Assembly (NCBI GenBank): GCA_015680685.1 | Contig: MNCI01008572.1 | Coordinates: forward strand, 1,144,947-1,208,946 | Source: Gnetum montanum | Lineage: Eukaryota > Streptophyta > Gnetopsida > Gnetales > Gnetaceae | Direction: 5' to 3' | DNA length: 64,000 nucleotides | Part shown: positions 20,744 to 32,849 of the stretch, piece by piece | Layout: every line of letters begins with the position of its first letter | Numbering within the stretch: the first letter of the stretch is position 1 | The notes under the pieces: generated by a model | Seen by the model: the letters and a program-made list of their open reading frames with translations, nothing else | Databases searched by the model: none | Told to the model about the DNA's origin: nothing | Position numbers and translations under genes: made by a program

Positions 20744-23475
20744 TCATGTAGTGCCCGGAGGTGGTGGCTCCTTTATTGGTTGCTTCCCCTTGTCACCAAG
20801 CTTGGGAAATTTGTAATGATTAAGTAATGCTTGCAACTTTTCCTCTATCATTCTTGGGTTGTGTACCATCTAGGTTGTTGAATCGATGTGTGCTGGCAAT
20901 GGTACATCCCAAGGACATGGTAGCTACGAAAACATTTGATTGGCCTTTACATACCAAGCTGTGAACTATTGTCATTCCTCCTCAAAGGCCCTAGCTTTTT
21001 CTCCGAGTTCTTGATAATCTATTAATCTTCTAGCTAGGTCTGAGACAACATCCTTTTGTCCATGGTAGCTGGATTTAACCATCTTCAATTCTAAGTTTGC
21101 TATATGGAGCTTTTACAAAGAAACTTTCCAATATACAAACTCTTTCTCATACAATGCATAAGTGGTTGCTACCTACTTCTCCAACTCATTCTAAGGTTGA
21201 CCTACTATAAACATGGCAAGGTTGGCATATCTGAGGTTAGGCAATGCCATGTAGTCCTTCAAATCTTTGATTTACATGTCTTTATTATTTACTTCTGCTT
21301 GGTGGACCAAGGCATAGCTATCCAAAATTAGCTACCACTCAAGATTTTGTGCTAACAAGGATCTAATGTGGGCTTTAGCCATCTGGATCTATTTTTCATG
21401 TATTTGTTTATACATGCCTACTTGGTTGCAGAAGTGTTCCTTTAACTTCTCATGCTTCTTGGCCTCATTCTGCCATGTGTTGATTTCTATTACTAATTTT
21501 TTTCAAATCACATAGACCTCTCCATTAAGAGGGTTCTATTTTCTCGGGCTAATCAATTGATGTCATGGTTGACCCTCACTAGTTGTTCTCTTAATTGGTG
21601 GACACTCTCCTCAAGGATATTCTTTTACTTTTTGATTGTGGTCAACATTGAATTCTCATTAGCAAGCTGCTTGTTTTCCTCTTATGCAGTTATCAATGCC
21701 TTTTTATAAGCATGGGATTATGCAACAGTAGCAAAGGCATTCTATACTACTTTCTTCTTTTCTTGTTCTACAGCTATGCTCTCCTTAGTCAACTTAGACA
21801 ACAGCTCCATCTTGAATTGTTCTAGTTAGTTAGGTGTAACAAATTGGGTAGGGTCCCGTTGTTCAGCTCTCAAGGCAACCAACTCTTATTGTAATCTTTG
21901 CACTTTTGCTTCTACATGTTCTTCCTTGAATTTATCCATGACCTACTTTCCTTTAGTGGTTATGAGGTTTGACTATGCTATAGTGACATCACTAGGGATT
22001 TCAAACAAAGTAGTCATCACTTGCTCCATCTGCAGTAGTCGATCCAATACATCCTTATGTACACAGAAGTCATTGAAGTCTCAGCCGACATTTGCACATA
22101 TCTAGTTCCAGTAAGATCTACTAGAGGTACAACAAGCATGTTGAATGATTCTTTAATATAATCCATGATCACTTCTATTGCACTTGTTGCATCCTTATAC
22201 TACATTACCATAACTGTGGCACCTTCTCTAGTTTCAAGCATTACTTAAAAGAATGTGTGGCATTCTTAGAGATTTTCTTAGACCACTGGGATCCTCCTCC
22301 TAATTTAATGATATTTCCCCCTTGTTGGATTGGCTAAAATAGTGGGCTATATAGCATCATCAATTACTCTGAAGAGATTGGACTCATCTCTGCTTCCCCA
22401 ACTGACAACTTTAGTGATTTTCTATAGATGGCTCATTGAGTTCCTGTAATCTTATGATGGTGGTGGAGCTTGTGTTTCTGGGCATTGTTCAAGCTTATGT
22501 TGTACTTCTATTTCTGGCTCTACTTCCTTCTCTGGTTCTTGCTCTTCACCAAGATCTTTTCTTGGTGCTACAGGTTTGAAGAGTTCAACAAAGGAGGCAT
22601 TTTGAGCCTTCCTAGGGATATCATTTGTATATCCCAAGATTCTAGCACATTTGCATGGCTTCCTAATTAGGCAAGGGGATGGGAGTGTTGGCTTTCCTAC
22701 CTTTTTCACTTCGAACCACTGTTGAATTTTAGTGCAGTAGAATTGGGGAAGATTTGCCACATATTTGTCTATTAAGATAGCACTTTCCCTGGCTGCATAT
22801 GTTGAAATTCAATTGAGCCCTTTAGTGGAAAACAAATGATATATACCAATCTCGAAGTATATCTTCTCTTCCAGAGTTAGTTCATTATATGCTTTATCTT
22901 CTTTGTTGTATGTCTATTTTAGCCATTGTTTTTTGGTATTAGGGTTAGATTTGGTGGATAGATGGGCTACCTTAGCCCCTTCATTCAGAAAATTCAGAGC
23001 TACTAAAATTTCCATGACTAAAAAAAAAGACATTAAGTCGACAAATGTTGATAGTGGTGCTCTCATCTTTGTTGTGCTAGAATTGATAGGTCTCACTAAG
23101 GTACCACTCACCATTTTCTAAAAGAATGGGCCACAAAGGTGATGCCTTAAGTTGCGTTCAAACTACTTTTGGGGAAAATTCCATAAAAAATTCAAAGTTC
23201 ATCTCAACTATGACTGTGGTCAATGTGGACTTTTCTTGAATGGCTTCAAGGCAATCAAGGGGCAATGTGAGACATTGTCTATGTACAAGAGCTGGTGGTT
23301 CTGTAGCTTCTCCTTAGATTAATTGTCTAGTAGTAGGGACCTCCTGATGAATGCTGAAAGATTGGGCTTCTTGCTCTATGTGTTTTGCACATTCACCTTG
23401 TTGGCCTTAGCCACCTCATGGACACTTAGCTACTCTTTGCAAAGGTTCTCCTTGTCCACATCTTTTTGGGGCCAT
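20744..23475 (-). pseudogene. ORF3 of A-2, unrecognised accessory protein
   Basis: About 910 codons, start ATG at 23475 (MAPKRCGQGEPLQRVAK), end TGA at 20744-20746 (...EPPPPGTT). The parts are an N-terminal region (23475-22770) with one frameshift near 23114, a block homologous to A-1 (LTLEEKIYFEIGIYHLF and KYVANLPQFYCTKIQQWFEV, about 22890-22690), an acidic Glu/Pro linker (22580-22460), a long coiled-coil-like part (about 22080-21430) and a conserved end (LPNLRYANLAMFIVGQP about 21230; PCPWDVPLPAH about 20905). No pol, envelope or membrane features were seen. The best open piece is 102 codons (22452-22760). Its conservation with A-1 at protein level suggests it was once under selection. Confidence 0.7.
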
Positions 23476-25400
23476 CTGTAATCAAGCAAAGATTATGTGT
23501 TACTAAGGTTGTATTCTTTATCATCAATCAATTTATACCATACTCACTATCTTAGTTCATATGATTGTAGAGTTAGAAAAATTTTCAAGAAAGATGCCCA
23601 AAAAGTGTCTATCCCTTCTTACGACCTTACATAGTTGATTTCTTTTTTCTTATGTGTGGCTTGTTATGATGGTTGTGGTCCCTTGGATGGGAAAATTAAG
23701 GTTTTGGCATTAATGCGATTAATTATTCATGATAACACCTAAATTTTTTAACACTATTTCCCTTATAATACGTTCTAGGTGATAGCAAATTTTCATCAAT
23801 TAGAACAAGTTTTCCACACAAGCATCACCCCATGACTAAATTGAACACTCCATGCTTAGATAGGTTCAAATGGTATAAAAATTGAACTAGTAGAGAGCTA
23901 AATATCACAAGTGGAAAGTGGGTGGGTAGAGCTTTAAGTCATAAGAGAAAATTTGAACAACTTCCCTAGTAGCAAATGATGAAAATGACATTTGGGTACC
24001 CTAGGGACATATATATAGTTTTTGATTGACCCAACATCGGGTACTCAAGGTTACATATTCAACGTCACATCCAACTCAATATTAGGTAATCGACATTAGG
24101 GTCCAAAAATAATCACGAAATGGGATAGCTGAGCATGAAAACTAAAGCTCTATGATTGGTTGGAAGGTTTGAGGCACCAAAATTTTGTTAAGGTGGAGTC
24201 ATCAATGTGAAAAGCATGAGAATGAGCAAGAAAAAGGGCATTGAAATCAAGGTTAAGGAATAGATCAATTATATGAGAAGGTAAACAACAAAATGTAATG
24301 ATTGAGTGCTTGTAAAGTGAAGAATAATGTGGTTGTGTTAAACAAGTATAAGTTACAAAAGTTATACAAGTGGGTCCTCCCCAAAGAAGGCTCTAGCCTA
24401 TGATGCCCTTATGTAACCACACAGAAAAATGTCTGTAGGCACTAAAGGGGTTGAATGCAATGCATACCTATGCAACAAAACACACATGTTAAAACCACCA
24501 AATTGAGATAATAACTCTATGTCATACAAAACCACAAGTTATAATCACCTAGACAATTAGATGAGATGGACAGTATAAAGGATTGCATAAATTGGGACAT
24601 GAGGTATCTTACCATGGACACAATGAAATCTTATATGTTATTAATGGTTAAATAATCATGAGTCCTTCTTTCCAAGATTCAAACTAGGTTCAAACCACAT
24701 GATAGTGACATCACATCATTTCATCATGTTGGGGGACAACCATAAGACTATCATAGGTGCGAGTAGTAACATCACTTTGCATTTTGTCCATGGGAGGAGC
24801 TTTATTATGGCACATATTTTTTTGGTTTTTTCTTTTTTCAATTTTGTGAAGCTGCCAACCTTCAGGCATGGGTACATGTCTTTCTAGTGGAACCCACATA
24901 AGTTTATTCAGTGTCATTTTAGGTTACTCTTACTCCCATTTTTCATTAGATCTACAAGGATATCGTTACAAACTCAACAACATGATAGAACATATAAAAG
25001 TGGTCAAAGATAATCCACAAATCCCCTTGATGTCACACCCTTCACATTCCACCTTGGTTCTACACTCTTCTATCTGGACACAATGATTATGAAGTTATTT
25101 TTAGTCTCATGGTGAAAAAGGATGTCATTATGAATAGAGCAAGAGCCTCTTATTAATGGAATGGGTGGATGGATGTCATGGTCTCAATGTTTGAATAATC
25201 AGTCCCTTATGACTTGACAACTTAGAGAAAACCTCACCTTAATGGACAACATGATTGTTTTATTCACAAGAGAGATTACAGAACAAAGAAAATAAAAAAA
25301 ATCAAATAGAAAAATTGGAAAAATTAGGAAGAATTGCTTCAAGAAATAGGAAAATGACAACAAATTATAAAGTAAAAACATGAAAAACACTTAAGAATCC
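23476..25400 (-). other. Spacer of A-2 between gag/pol remnant and ORF3
   Basis: Non-coding. Shares blocks with the A-4 spacer: GTGGGTCCTCCCCAAAG-AGGCTC-GCC at 24371 and 37690, and AAATCCCCTTGA-GTC-CACCCTT at 25018 and 38385. The pol-end remnant lies just beyond it, at about 25440 (minus GTTGTGGGGGTTACCCCC, followed by TTCTTAAGTGTTTTTCATG). The right half is mildly purine/pyrimidine-biased. Confidence 0.6.
24000..24115 (-). promoter_or_regulatory. Putative internal promoter ahead of A-2 ORF3
   Basis: The minus strand has a TATA (AAACTATATATATGTCCC, about 24022-24005) preceded by boxes including TACCCGATGTTGGG (about 24040-24026) and TAATATTGAGTTGGATGTGA. The + strand string CCCAACATCGGGTACTCAAGG resembles CCAACATATGGTATTCAA in this element's own LTR U3 (about 20483). 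It lies about 530 bases upstream of the ORF3 ATG. Similarity is seen; promoter function is inferred. Confidence 0.4.
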
Positions 25401-25870
25401 TGAAGCTTAGAATTGGGGGTAACCCCCACAACTAAACATTTGGCTATGACAAGGATTAATAAGTGGATAAATAGGATCCATGCATGTATAAAACATTGGT
25501 AATAGTTCATGCACTGGATAGGCATTGTGCTAGCTCAAATGATGTTATGGGTCCATGCATGGTTTGCTTCTATTTATGACCTTTTCTCCAAAAGGGATGT
25601 TTTCTACATTGTGATTGAGAGCTACTAGTGTCAGCATGTTTATACACATTCATAGCACAAGTGACATTCGTTTGTTGATATTGGGATGTTGAACCTTCTT
25701 GTGTCATTGGCAGCAGCCTATAATGTAATGGAGTAGGAGGATATCAAGGGTAGGATGGATGGTATGAGGTGTGAGGTGGTGATTCTTCAAGGGATGGCAT
25801 GGGTTGATGGTACTTGGGAGAGTGGTAGTGGTGAATAGAAGTAGACGTAGAACTAGTTGGAGAAATAGGG

Positions 25871-26565
25871 TGATGAGACGCGATATCGTGGTACGCGATA
25901 TCACGTCGTCCCCTGCAATATTGTGGCCCATTGCCAAATATATAAATAAGAGGTGACACTCCCCTCATTTCTCATCCTAGGCTAGAAGTAGCAAAGCTCT
26001 GGTAGTTTGATCACTCCAGAGATATAATATTTTCCATGTGCCTGCAGTAGGAGTCCCCAAGTGAATGGATCTTTATTCGAGTAGCTTTGTACCTGAACGC
26101 AAGTTGTGTACGGCAATAAAGATGAGCTTTGTGGATAAACCTTGCAGTGCATNNNNNNNNNNNNNNNNNNNNNNNNNNNNNNNNNNNNNNNNNNNNNNNN
26201 NNNNNNNNNNNNNNNNNNNNNNNNNNNNNNNNNNNNNNNNNNNNNNNNNNNNNNNNNNNNNNNNNNNNNNNNNGGATGCTGATGCTAGTTAATTTAGAAT
26301 TAGTCCTTAGTTAGATTTAGTTAGCTCTCTCAACCCTTCACCCTTTAGCATATGAGAAAAATCATAAAAGACCAAAAAAATCATAAACCTCGAACTTACT
26401 TAACCATACACTGTGACAACAACAAGTAAGTCTGGGAAGATAACGAATGATTAACCCCAAGTGTTCCATGGGGCATTTAGGCATTTAGTCTGCGGAGTTC
26501 GACCGGATTGCGCATGCTACGCTCGTTTCGTATGGTTGAGTGTAGGGGTACCTTGCCACTCATCA
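25871..26565 (+). mobile_element. Solo LTR, family A, TSD TAGGG
   Basis: Starts TGATGAGACGCGATATCG and ends ACTCATCA, with perfect TAGGG on both sides (25866-25870, 26566-26570). The U3 is only about 70-80 bases and holds two GCGATATC sites just before the TATA (TATATAAATAAGAGG, about 25938). It is closely related to the solo LTR at 5298 (TGGTAGTTTGATC-CTCCAGAG; GAGTTCGACCGGAT). It contains the N gap at 26153-26273, so its true length is unknown. Confidence 0.93.
26153..26273. other. Assembly gap (121 N)
   Basis: A run of N inside the solo LTR. By comparison with 5298-6260, the missing part should be central LTR sequence (R/U5 region). Confidence 0.98.
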
Positions 26566-27195
26566 TAGGGTGTTGAACATAATATTTGTATGATTTCAGT
26601 AGATAGGGCTGATTTGGTGGTGGCCTCCCGCATGACTGTGGTTGTTGCCACTATCATTGATGATTGTGTTAAGGCTAGTAATAAGTCCCCCTAGGATGGT
26701 ATGATCAGTTGTGGGATTGTCTATAATTACCTTGTGGAAGAGGAAATCTCCCAGGCATGTGCTTCTGCACAAACTTTAGATTTAAGATACCTGCCCAATA
26801 CTCTTGTAAATGTAACAAGATTGGGAAATGGCCCTTCAAATGGTCATATATGCATATGTCACATCTAGTATCTTCATGTATGGTTGACTCTATAGCTTCA
26901 CTTTCTTTAGCCATTTTTCTCATTTGTAGAAAAGTGTTCTTGGTTGTTTTTTGGTTTTGTATCCTTTGCTGATTGTGATCACCTAGCTTATTTTGCACGA
27001 TCCTCTCCTTGACTATCTTAATGAGAGTTGTAACATTTTCATATATCCATTTGTACATCCTATTAAACTTTACTTCAAGTTCATCAATAGACTTCTGTAT
27101 CGACAAGGTTTGTTGTAGAATCACCCTATGGAGAGTGGTTTCATTCTCCTTACCATAGATTTGGACCTCCTTTTGTTGAAGAGTTGGGTCCCATT

Positions 27196-27530
27196 GATAT
27201 TTCTTGACATTCTTCCATTTGCATATCTCTCCCTCTTCTTTTGCCACATGCTCAATTAGCTCTAAAATTTGATGGGCCTGGAGCTCATATAATTGTCCTA
27301 GGGCATACATGCCAAGGGTCTCACTTGTTTCATTACGAAGCTCGTCTATGCTATGGAAAAGTTGCCTTTCCTTNGCATAGACGAGCTTCGTAATGAAACA
27401 AGTGAGACCCTTGGCATGTATGCCCTAGGACAATTATATGAGCTCCAGGCCCATCAAATTTTAGAGCTAATTGAGCATGTGGCAAAAGAAGAGGGAGAGA
27501 TATGCAAATGGAAGAATGTCAAGAAATATC
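27196..27530. repeat. 156-bp inverted duplication flanked by single Ns
   Basis: Bases 27375-27530 are the reverse complement of 27351-27196, with single N characters at 27374 and 27531. The fold-back interrupts the gag frame of A-2, which reads correctly up to KERQLFHSIDEL on one side and WYRLLRPRS on the other. This pattern indicates a wrongly placed contig piece in a scaffold gap rather than real DNA. Confidence 0.9.
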
Positions 27531-28413
27531 NGGATTGACCTTGGTCTCAACAATCTATACCACACTTTTGCACTATCACTTAGTTTCCTAGGAAAGAGGT
27601 TAAGCTTTTTCCATCCATTTTCAATGTTATAGTAGACACAGGCATCCGGAAAGGCTTGTAAATGATGTTGTGGATCTGAATCATAGCCTCTTGCAAATTT
27701 AGGGATATTATTCATGTCAAGTCTGGGTAGGTGACTCTCTTTGTGATGCCTACAAGATATCTTAACTGCCTTTGTTATCTTCATCATGCTCTTGGTGGCC
27801 AAGAAGGATTCATTGTCATCAGACAAGCTATGACAAAGACTTCTATTTGGTTGATGGTGATGATTAGACTTGTGTTCATGTTGATGACCTTGAGTATGCC
27901 TATGGGCTTAATTTTTATTTTTATTTCAATGCTTTAGTGGAACTTTATTCCTATACCTACATTCATCTTCATTAGAACTAGACATTAAAGGGGAAGAGGA
28001 AGATGAGAAATTGAAAGATTTTCCATGGTTGCTATGGTGTTTTACAGGGTCCTTTGATTTATCATTTCTAGGTTTTGAGGAGGTCTTAGGCCTTGAGGCC
28101 TCCCCTAGTTCAAGACTTACATCATCTCTTTCAAGATATTCTGCCTCAAGTGAATGTAGTCTTTGAGTGTTGTTAGGATGGTCATGCACATGAGAAACCC
28201 CTACACAAAGTTTGTCACTCTAATCTTTTTCATCGTGTATATTTTTATTTCTCTAATGAATGTATTCGCTATACAGTGCGTTGTGACTTCTGTGTGAGAG
28301 AGACATTGTTGTTGGTTTATGGTGTGTGTGAGTTAATATTTTCTAAAAGATATATCATTAATACCTTTACAATGATCATGCATAATATAACTAATTTAGA
28401 TGACTATCACCAT

Positions 28414-28431
28414 CCCTAACAACAATGCCAA
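28414..28431 (-). promoter_or_regulatory. Decayed primer-binding site of A-2
   Basis: The minus strand reads TTGGCATTGTTGTTAGGG immediately after the 5' LTR, aligned with TTGGCGCCATTGCTGGGG of A-4. The differences are mostly C-to-T/G-to-A changes. Confidence 0.65.
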
Positions 28432-29245
28432 TGATGAGTAGTGAGGTACCCCTATGCTCAACCATATGAATTACAAGTGTTCATGCACAATCTGGTTGAA
28501 TTCCATGGATGGGACTAGTTGTGGTATCTAGATCGTTATGCTCTTATTATAGTTTTCCATATTTCCACTTGGACTAGTGCTAGCTTTGTCACATATGATT
28601 TAGTCCAAAGTGAGGTGTATGATGTTGTCTAATTCTACCTTGCTCCTAATGACGATAAAGAGGTAAATTAATCAAGCTAATGAACAATGGAAAATGAGAT
28701 CTAAACTAGCCTATGTGTGATGAATATACGCTCTTAATCATCCATATACATCTTGGACTTTGTAAGTCTACTTCTGAGATTGCCAAGCATATGTCACTGG
28801 GTGTGCTAAACAATACACTGCTAGATTACCAAGCACTTACACTTAAATGCTTGTGATTAAGGCGTACACATTTTGCTTAATGGCAAGAATAGTAAATAGT
28901 AATAAATGGAAATGTTAACTAAATGAAATAGTAAATAATTAAACCATTAAGTAAATAAATAATTAAAGTAATAATAAATCTAAGTGAATGTAGCAATGAT
29001 GGAAGTAATCTCGATCTTTATTTCCAGTCATGTAACATGTCCAAGTATGTCACACTCAAACAAAGGTGTCGTACGATTACAAACATCACACTATAGGCAT
29101 GCACTGAGAAATAATAGAACTCTAATAAAGACTATCAAAAATTAAAAACTAAAACTAAAAATCTATTGTTATTAATCTCTTCAAAATCATGCACCCAAGT
29201 GCTATATTTATAGGCATGCATAGAGAAGATGACATTATCTAATCA
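28432..29245 (-). repeat. 5' LTR of A-2
   Basis: Begins TGATGAGTAGTGAGGTACCCC and ends CTAATCA (29239-29245). Parallel to 19677-20556 through the TATA region (TATATTTATAGGC, about 29203). After that the U3 is about 110 bases shorter than in the 3' LTR, lacking the CAGATATCTG site. On the right it joins family-B LTR sequence. Confidence 0.8.
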
Positions 29246-30510
29246 CTTAGTCTATACGATCCCTATAGTACATTACTTATAAAAAATAAAATTTTGGAAA
29301 AATGTTTAAGCATAATATTTCCAATCTACTCCTAATTTTCCCTAGAGAGAAAATTTCACAAGAAAACTAGAGATAGAGTGAGATTCAATGGACCTAGAAA
29401 GAGAAAAGAAAAGAAAGCATATTTGTGTAAAATCTCAAATATTTACGTAAGATAAATTAACATAAGGAAATACTTCATAATAAAGCTATTCCAACTTAAT
29501 AACTATGAATTATCCAAACCTTCTGAGCTCAATAGGTAATGTCATAAAGACAATCTTATTATACTACCAAAAATTGTTGTGTAAATGACAAAGTACGAGT
29601 CTCTATTTTGGCTAGTTAATAGTTGTCAAAGATTGCATTCAATAGAGTCTTCAAAAAATTTGACAATTTTGGGATTGAAATACCAAGGAAATACACTTTT
29701 AAAAAATGAAGCTATTTTAGTTACCTCAAAATACCAAAGATTTTCCTAGATCCTCTATGCTCAAAAGAGGAAATTTCATTAAGACATTGCTATTAAATTA
29801 CTCTTGAGGCTTTTCAACAACATAAGCTCTTCTATGGAAAGTCTTAACAGGAGTCTAATATTGCACAAAAATAGAGCTATAAAAGTAACCTAGGATAAAT
29901 CCCAAAATTATCCCAAAATTGATTTCCAAGCACGATACTATCTAAACCATTAACTAAGAAACTAAAAGAAAATGGAAAAAAATGAACTCACAAAATTATA
30001 ATAAAGAAGCTGAATTGATGTCTTTAGCAAGCCATCCTTTTATAGTCTTCAACTTGCTTATTCGAATCTTCCTCCAAAATTCTTCCCTTCTCCTCTACCT
30101 TTGAAGGTACTTTTATACTGACCTTTGGGTAGTTACAATAATCATGAGAAGTTAAGGTTATAACAAATATCAAGGGAATTTATTCATAACTTCCTTAAGA
30201 AGTTATAACTTCTAAGAGAAAAATAAGCTATAATCGGAAAGTGTTTTCTTATCAATTACAACCTTACAATTATCAAGGAGATCTATTTATAACCTTCATA
30301 AAAGATTATAACTTCCATTGGAAATTTTAAATTCCAAAAAGTGAAGTTTTATTTATTAAATGGTTATAAATTCTTCCATTTTGGAACCATAAACCTCCCT
30401 TTTTTAAAAAATACTAGTTGTAATCTAAATAAACCTTAGTTCCTTATTTATAATAAGTTAATTTTTTTTTGCAATTAAATCATTATTAAGGTCATATAAC
30501 CTTAATATAT
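29246..30510 (-). repeat. 5' LTR of element B, distal part
   Basis: Aligns with 59819-about 61000: TTTTCCC-AGAGA-AAA, AAGCTAGA-ATAGAG-(C/A)AAGATTC, and TTTAGCAAGCCATC near 30017 and 60648. The minus-strand TATA candidate lies at about 30110 (AGTATAAAAG). It carries several AGTTATAACTTC palindromic repeats (about 30195-30310). The outer boundary is uncertain. Confidence 0.65.
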
Positions 30511-32314
30511 GTGGTTTGTTTTTGACTCACATTGATGCCTGTCACCATGGCTATCATGCTTGTAGTTGTGTCACCTCCATTGGGTGCATTCCTTGTGTGT
30601 CTTACATTTCTTACTTTTGGATGCTATTGCTGCATCTTACGCATGGCACTCCCACCAGCATCACCCTTGGTTTCTGCACTCATTACCACCTAGCGCTACT
30701 TAGTAACTGTTGCCTCCATTGCGAAGAAGAAATTGCAAATTCAAGCCTTGTTCTATTTTTGTGGTGTTAATGCCCTGAAGTCATGTGATTCCTTGTAGAG
30801 TGAAACTCATGCATGGGTAGTAGGAAAGGACCTTCCAAATCTCTGGTGCTACAATGGAAAAATATCATGATAGATACCCTCTATTTAGGGTTCCTAGATG
30901 TACAATTTTCAATATTTCAGAGTTGTTGCCTTAGAGATTTTTTAAAATGTTAAATTATTATTTCCTATAGGTTTGGCATGATTATTTTCTCTAGAACATC
31001 GATTCGTACAAATCTACTCCTTTGCATAGTTGTTGGGCTTGTGTTCTTCCTTAAATCTAGAATTCTTGTTTGTTTGTGGCTACACTTTGTATTGCCGTAA
31101 TATTTTCTTGTTTGAAACATCAATGAATTTCTAGGTAATTTTGTTGACTATTTTCAACATTGTTTAACATGAGTCTTGTTAATTTTATTTCAAAATTATA
31201 GTCTTGCTCTTCCAACATTCAATCAAATGTTGCTAAGCACTTGGACTGGGTATTTTCCCTTTGTTTAATTTAAGATTATTAGCTCTATAACTTAATTTTC
31301 TACCACTATTTGGAAACACCTATACATTGAAATGTACAACATAGCAATTTATTTCCATGTGATGAAGTTATTTGTCAATTTTTTTTCATAGAATTTTTTG
31401 CATATTTACAAGGAAAATGGATGCACTTAATTTCATTATTCTTGTGGAACATCCAATTTACCACTGCACTGAAACTAATAAACTAACAAAATATTTTGTG
31501 GTAAATTAATTGAATTTTTTAGAAAATATTAGGATATTATTAGATATTATCTTTTTTTATGTGCTTCAAGAAGTTATCAAACAAGTTTCTCTTAATAAAA
31601 ATATAATAAAATTATTATTTAGATTCTTTCTAAGGATGAATATTTTTAACATATTCATTTGAAAATATTATAAACTCCCTTTTATGCACCTACAAGAATA
31701 AGGACAATGTTGTAAAATACCATTAAAGATCAAAGTAGTGAAAGTAACAAGATCCTAAAAGTAGTGCATAAGGATTAGATCTAGATTCTAGAAGAAGGTT
31801 TCCATTGATCAAATTTATACAAGAATGTAAATAGTCACAAAAATTTAAAGATTTAGAAATAGTATGTGGGAAACAAAACCCTAAAGTGATTTAAGTTTTG
31901 GAAGATGAATATGAAATTAGAGTAATAAAGCTTGTAACATATAAGGAAATAATGGAAAAAATTAAAAAATTTCACTATGTGTAAAGGAGATGTGTTAAAT
32001 TTATGGGCATTAAAAGTTAAGTTTGCTACTTTGAAAGTTAGGACCAAAGCAAATCAAAATGATGATTAGTTAAAACAGATTGCTAGAGAAGAAAACTATA
32101 TGAAATTACAACATTGGAATATCTTATTAAAATGGATCCAACAAAGAAGTAACTTGAAAAAATTGGTGAAGAAGCTCACATGAATTTGATGATATGAAAA
32201 ATTCTTAATAGGAAAAAAAGAAAAAAGTATTTAAACTGTGATTTTTAGGAATAGAAGAAAATGAAAATGATAGGGATTTGATGCTAGTATTTTAGATAGC
32301 AAAAATTACTAACA
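30511..32314. other. Unclassified AT-rich region
   Basis: No recognisable protein. An 84-codon open stretch at 30516-30770 (Cys/His/Ser-rich) and a Lys-rich stretch at about 31860-32240 have no motif I recognise. The region separates the end of element B from the truncated 5' side of A-3. Confidence 0.45.
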
Positions 32315-32849
32315 GTGACAAAACCCATAGTCATGGAGATGTCACCACTAAGACAAAAAAAATATCTCTATAAGAAACCTAATCCTTATGGATATTATGT
32401 CCAATAACCTGTATCACTTAGTAATTCTACCACTCCTATCTCTACTCATAACTATTATCCTTCATAGTATCATAGACAAACCACTCTATGTGTTGAGTGT
32501 CCTACTTATTCTTCTCATTTTTTGCAACACTCTTAACCTCAAAACCATATTCCCTTACAATCAAAACTTTTCCAATGCAAAGAAAAATTCTTCTAAAACC
32601 TTAACAATGAAATGTCACAAGGGTAGTAAACTTGCAAGTGGATGAGAACTCAAGTGGTTCCAAATGAAATCCTTAGAAATGATCATTCTTTAGGCTATCT
32701 AGTCCACCCAAATCTTCATATAAATCTAGAGTTGTGGATTCAACACTAATAACCATGTCCTAGATAACATTTGAGTTGTCTTTGAATTAAAATTTTCCTA
32801 ATGTATAAACTGTCATGCTTACTCATCTAGTTACATACTAGATATAGAT

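Larger units (their letters stand above)
25400..28190 (-). pseudogene. gag of A-2, split by a solo LTR
   Basis: N-terminal part 28189-27926 (acidic/Ser-rich). The capsid start at 27826-27533 carries LDMNNIPKFARGYDSDPQHH and ...WYRLLRPRS. A 201-codon open piece (27310-26705) includes GMYALGQLYELQAHQILELI and the zinc-binding variant C-D-I-C-x3-H-x-K-G. The tail is interrupted by the solo LTR 25871-26565 and continues 25870-25700 (Pro/His-rich), then meets a remnant of the pol C-terminus near 25440. An assembly artefact (27352-27531) removes part of the capsid. Despite that, it is the best preserved family-A gag here. Confidence 0.8.
19677..29245 (-). mobile_element. Non-autonomous gypsy element A-2 (gag + ORF3)
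   Basis: LTRs at 19677-20556 (3') and 28432-29245 (5') resemble each other more than other family-A LTRs. Both, for example, carry TGGATGGGACTAGTT-TGGTATCTAGATC. In element sense the order is 5' LTR, decayed PBS (28431-28414), gag (28190-25700), a short pol-end remnant (about 25440), spacer with a promoter-like region (about 24.0-24.1 kb), ORF3 (23475-20744), PPT and 3' LTR. Protease, RT and integrase are absent. Gag has the longest uninterrupted family-A piece (201 codons), so this is probably one of the younger copies. It inserted into the LTR of element B. Confidence 0.8.
16967..30510 (-). mobile_element. Gypsy element B, gag-protease only, split by A-2
   Basis: A second gypsy family on the minus strand. 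The order in element sense is 5' LTR (29246-30510 plus 19466-19676, separated by the A-2 insertion), PBS (19465-19448), gag (19240-17950), protease (17640-17210), then directly a truncated 3' LTR (17270-16967). No RT or integrase is present, so the copy is an internally deleted or non-autonomous form. The LTR family is defined by the + strand start TGTTGG(C/T)GACC, found at 16967, 19466 (as TATTGGTGAC) and 59557. The distal end near 30.5 kb is not resolved. Confidence 0.65.

Noticed and set aside
27375-27530. A natural palindrome or hairpin of 156 bp
   Set aside because: Single Ns on both sides and the interrupted gag frame point to a scaffold artefact.
16962-30518. TSD GTTTG for element B (16962-16966 and 30514-30518)
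   Set aside because: The right LTR edge does not end in CA and cannot be fixed from the other copies; a chance match is likely.
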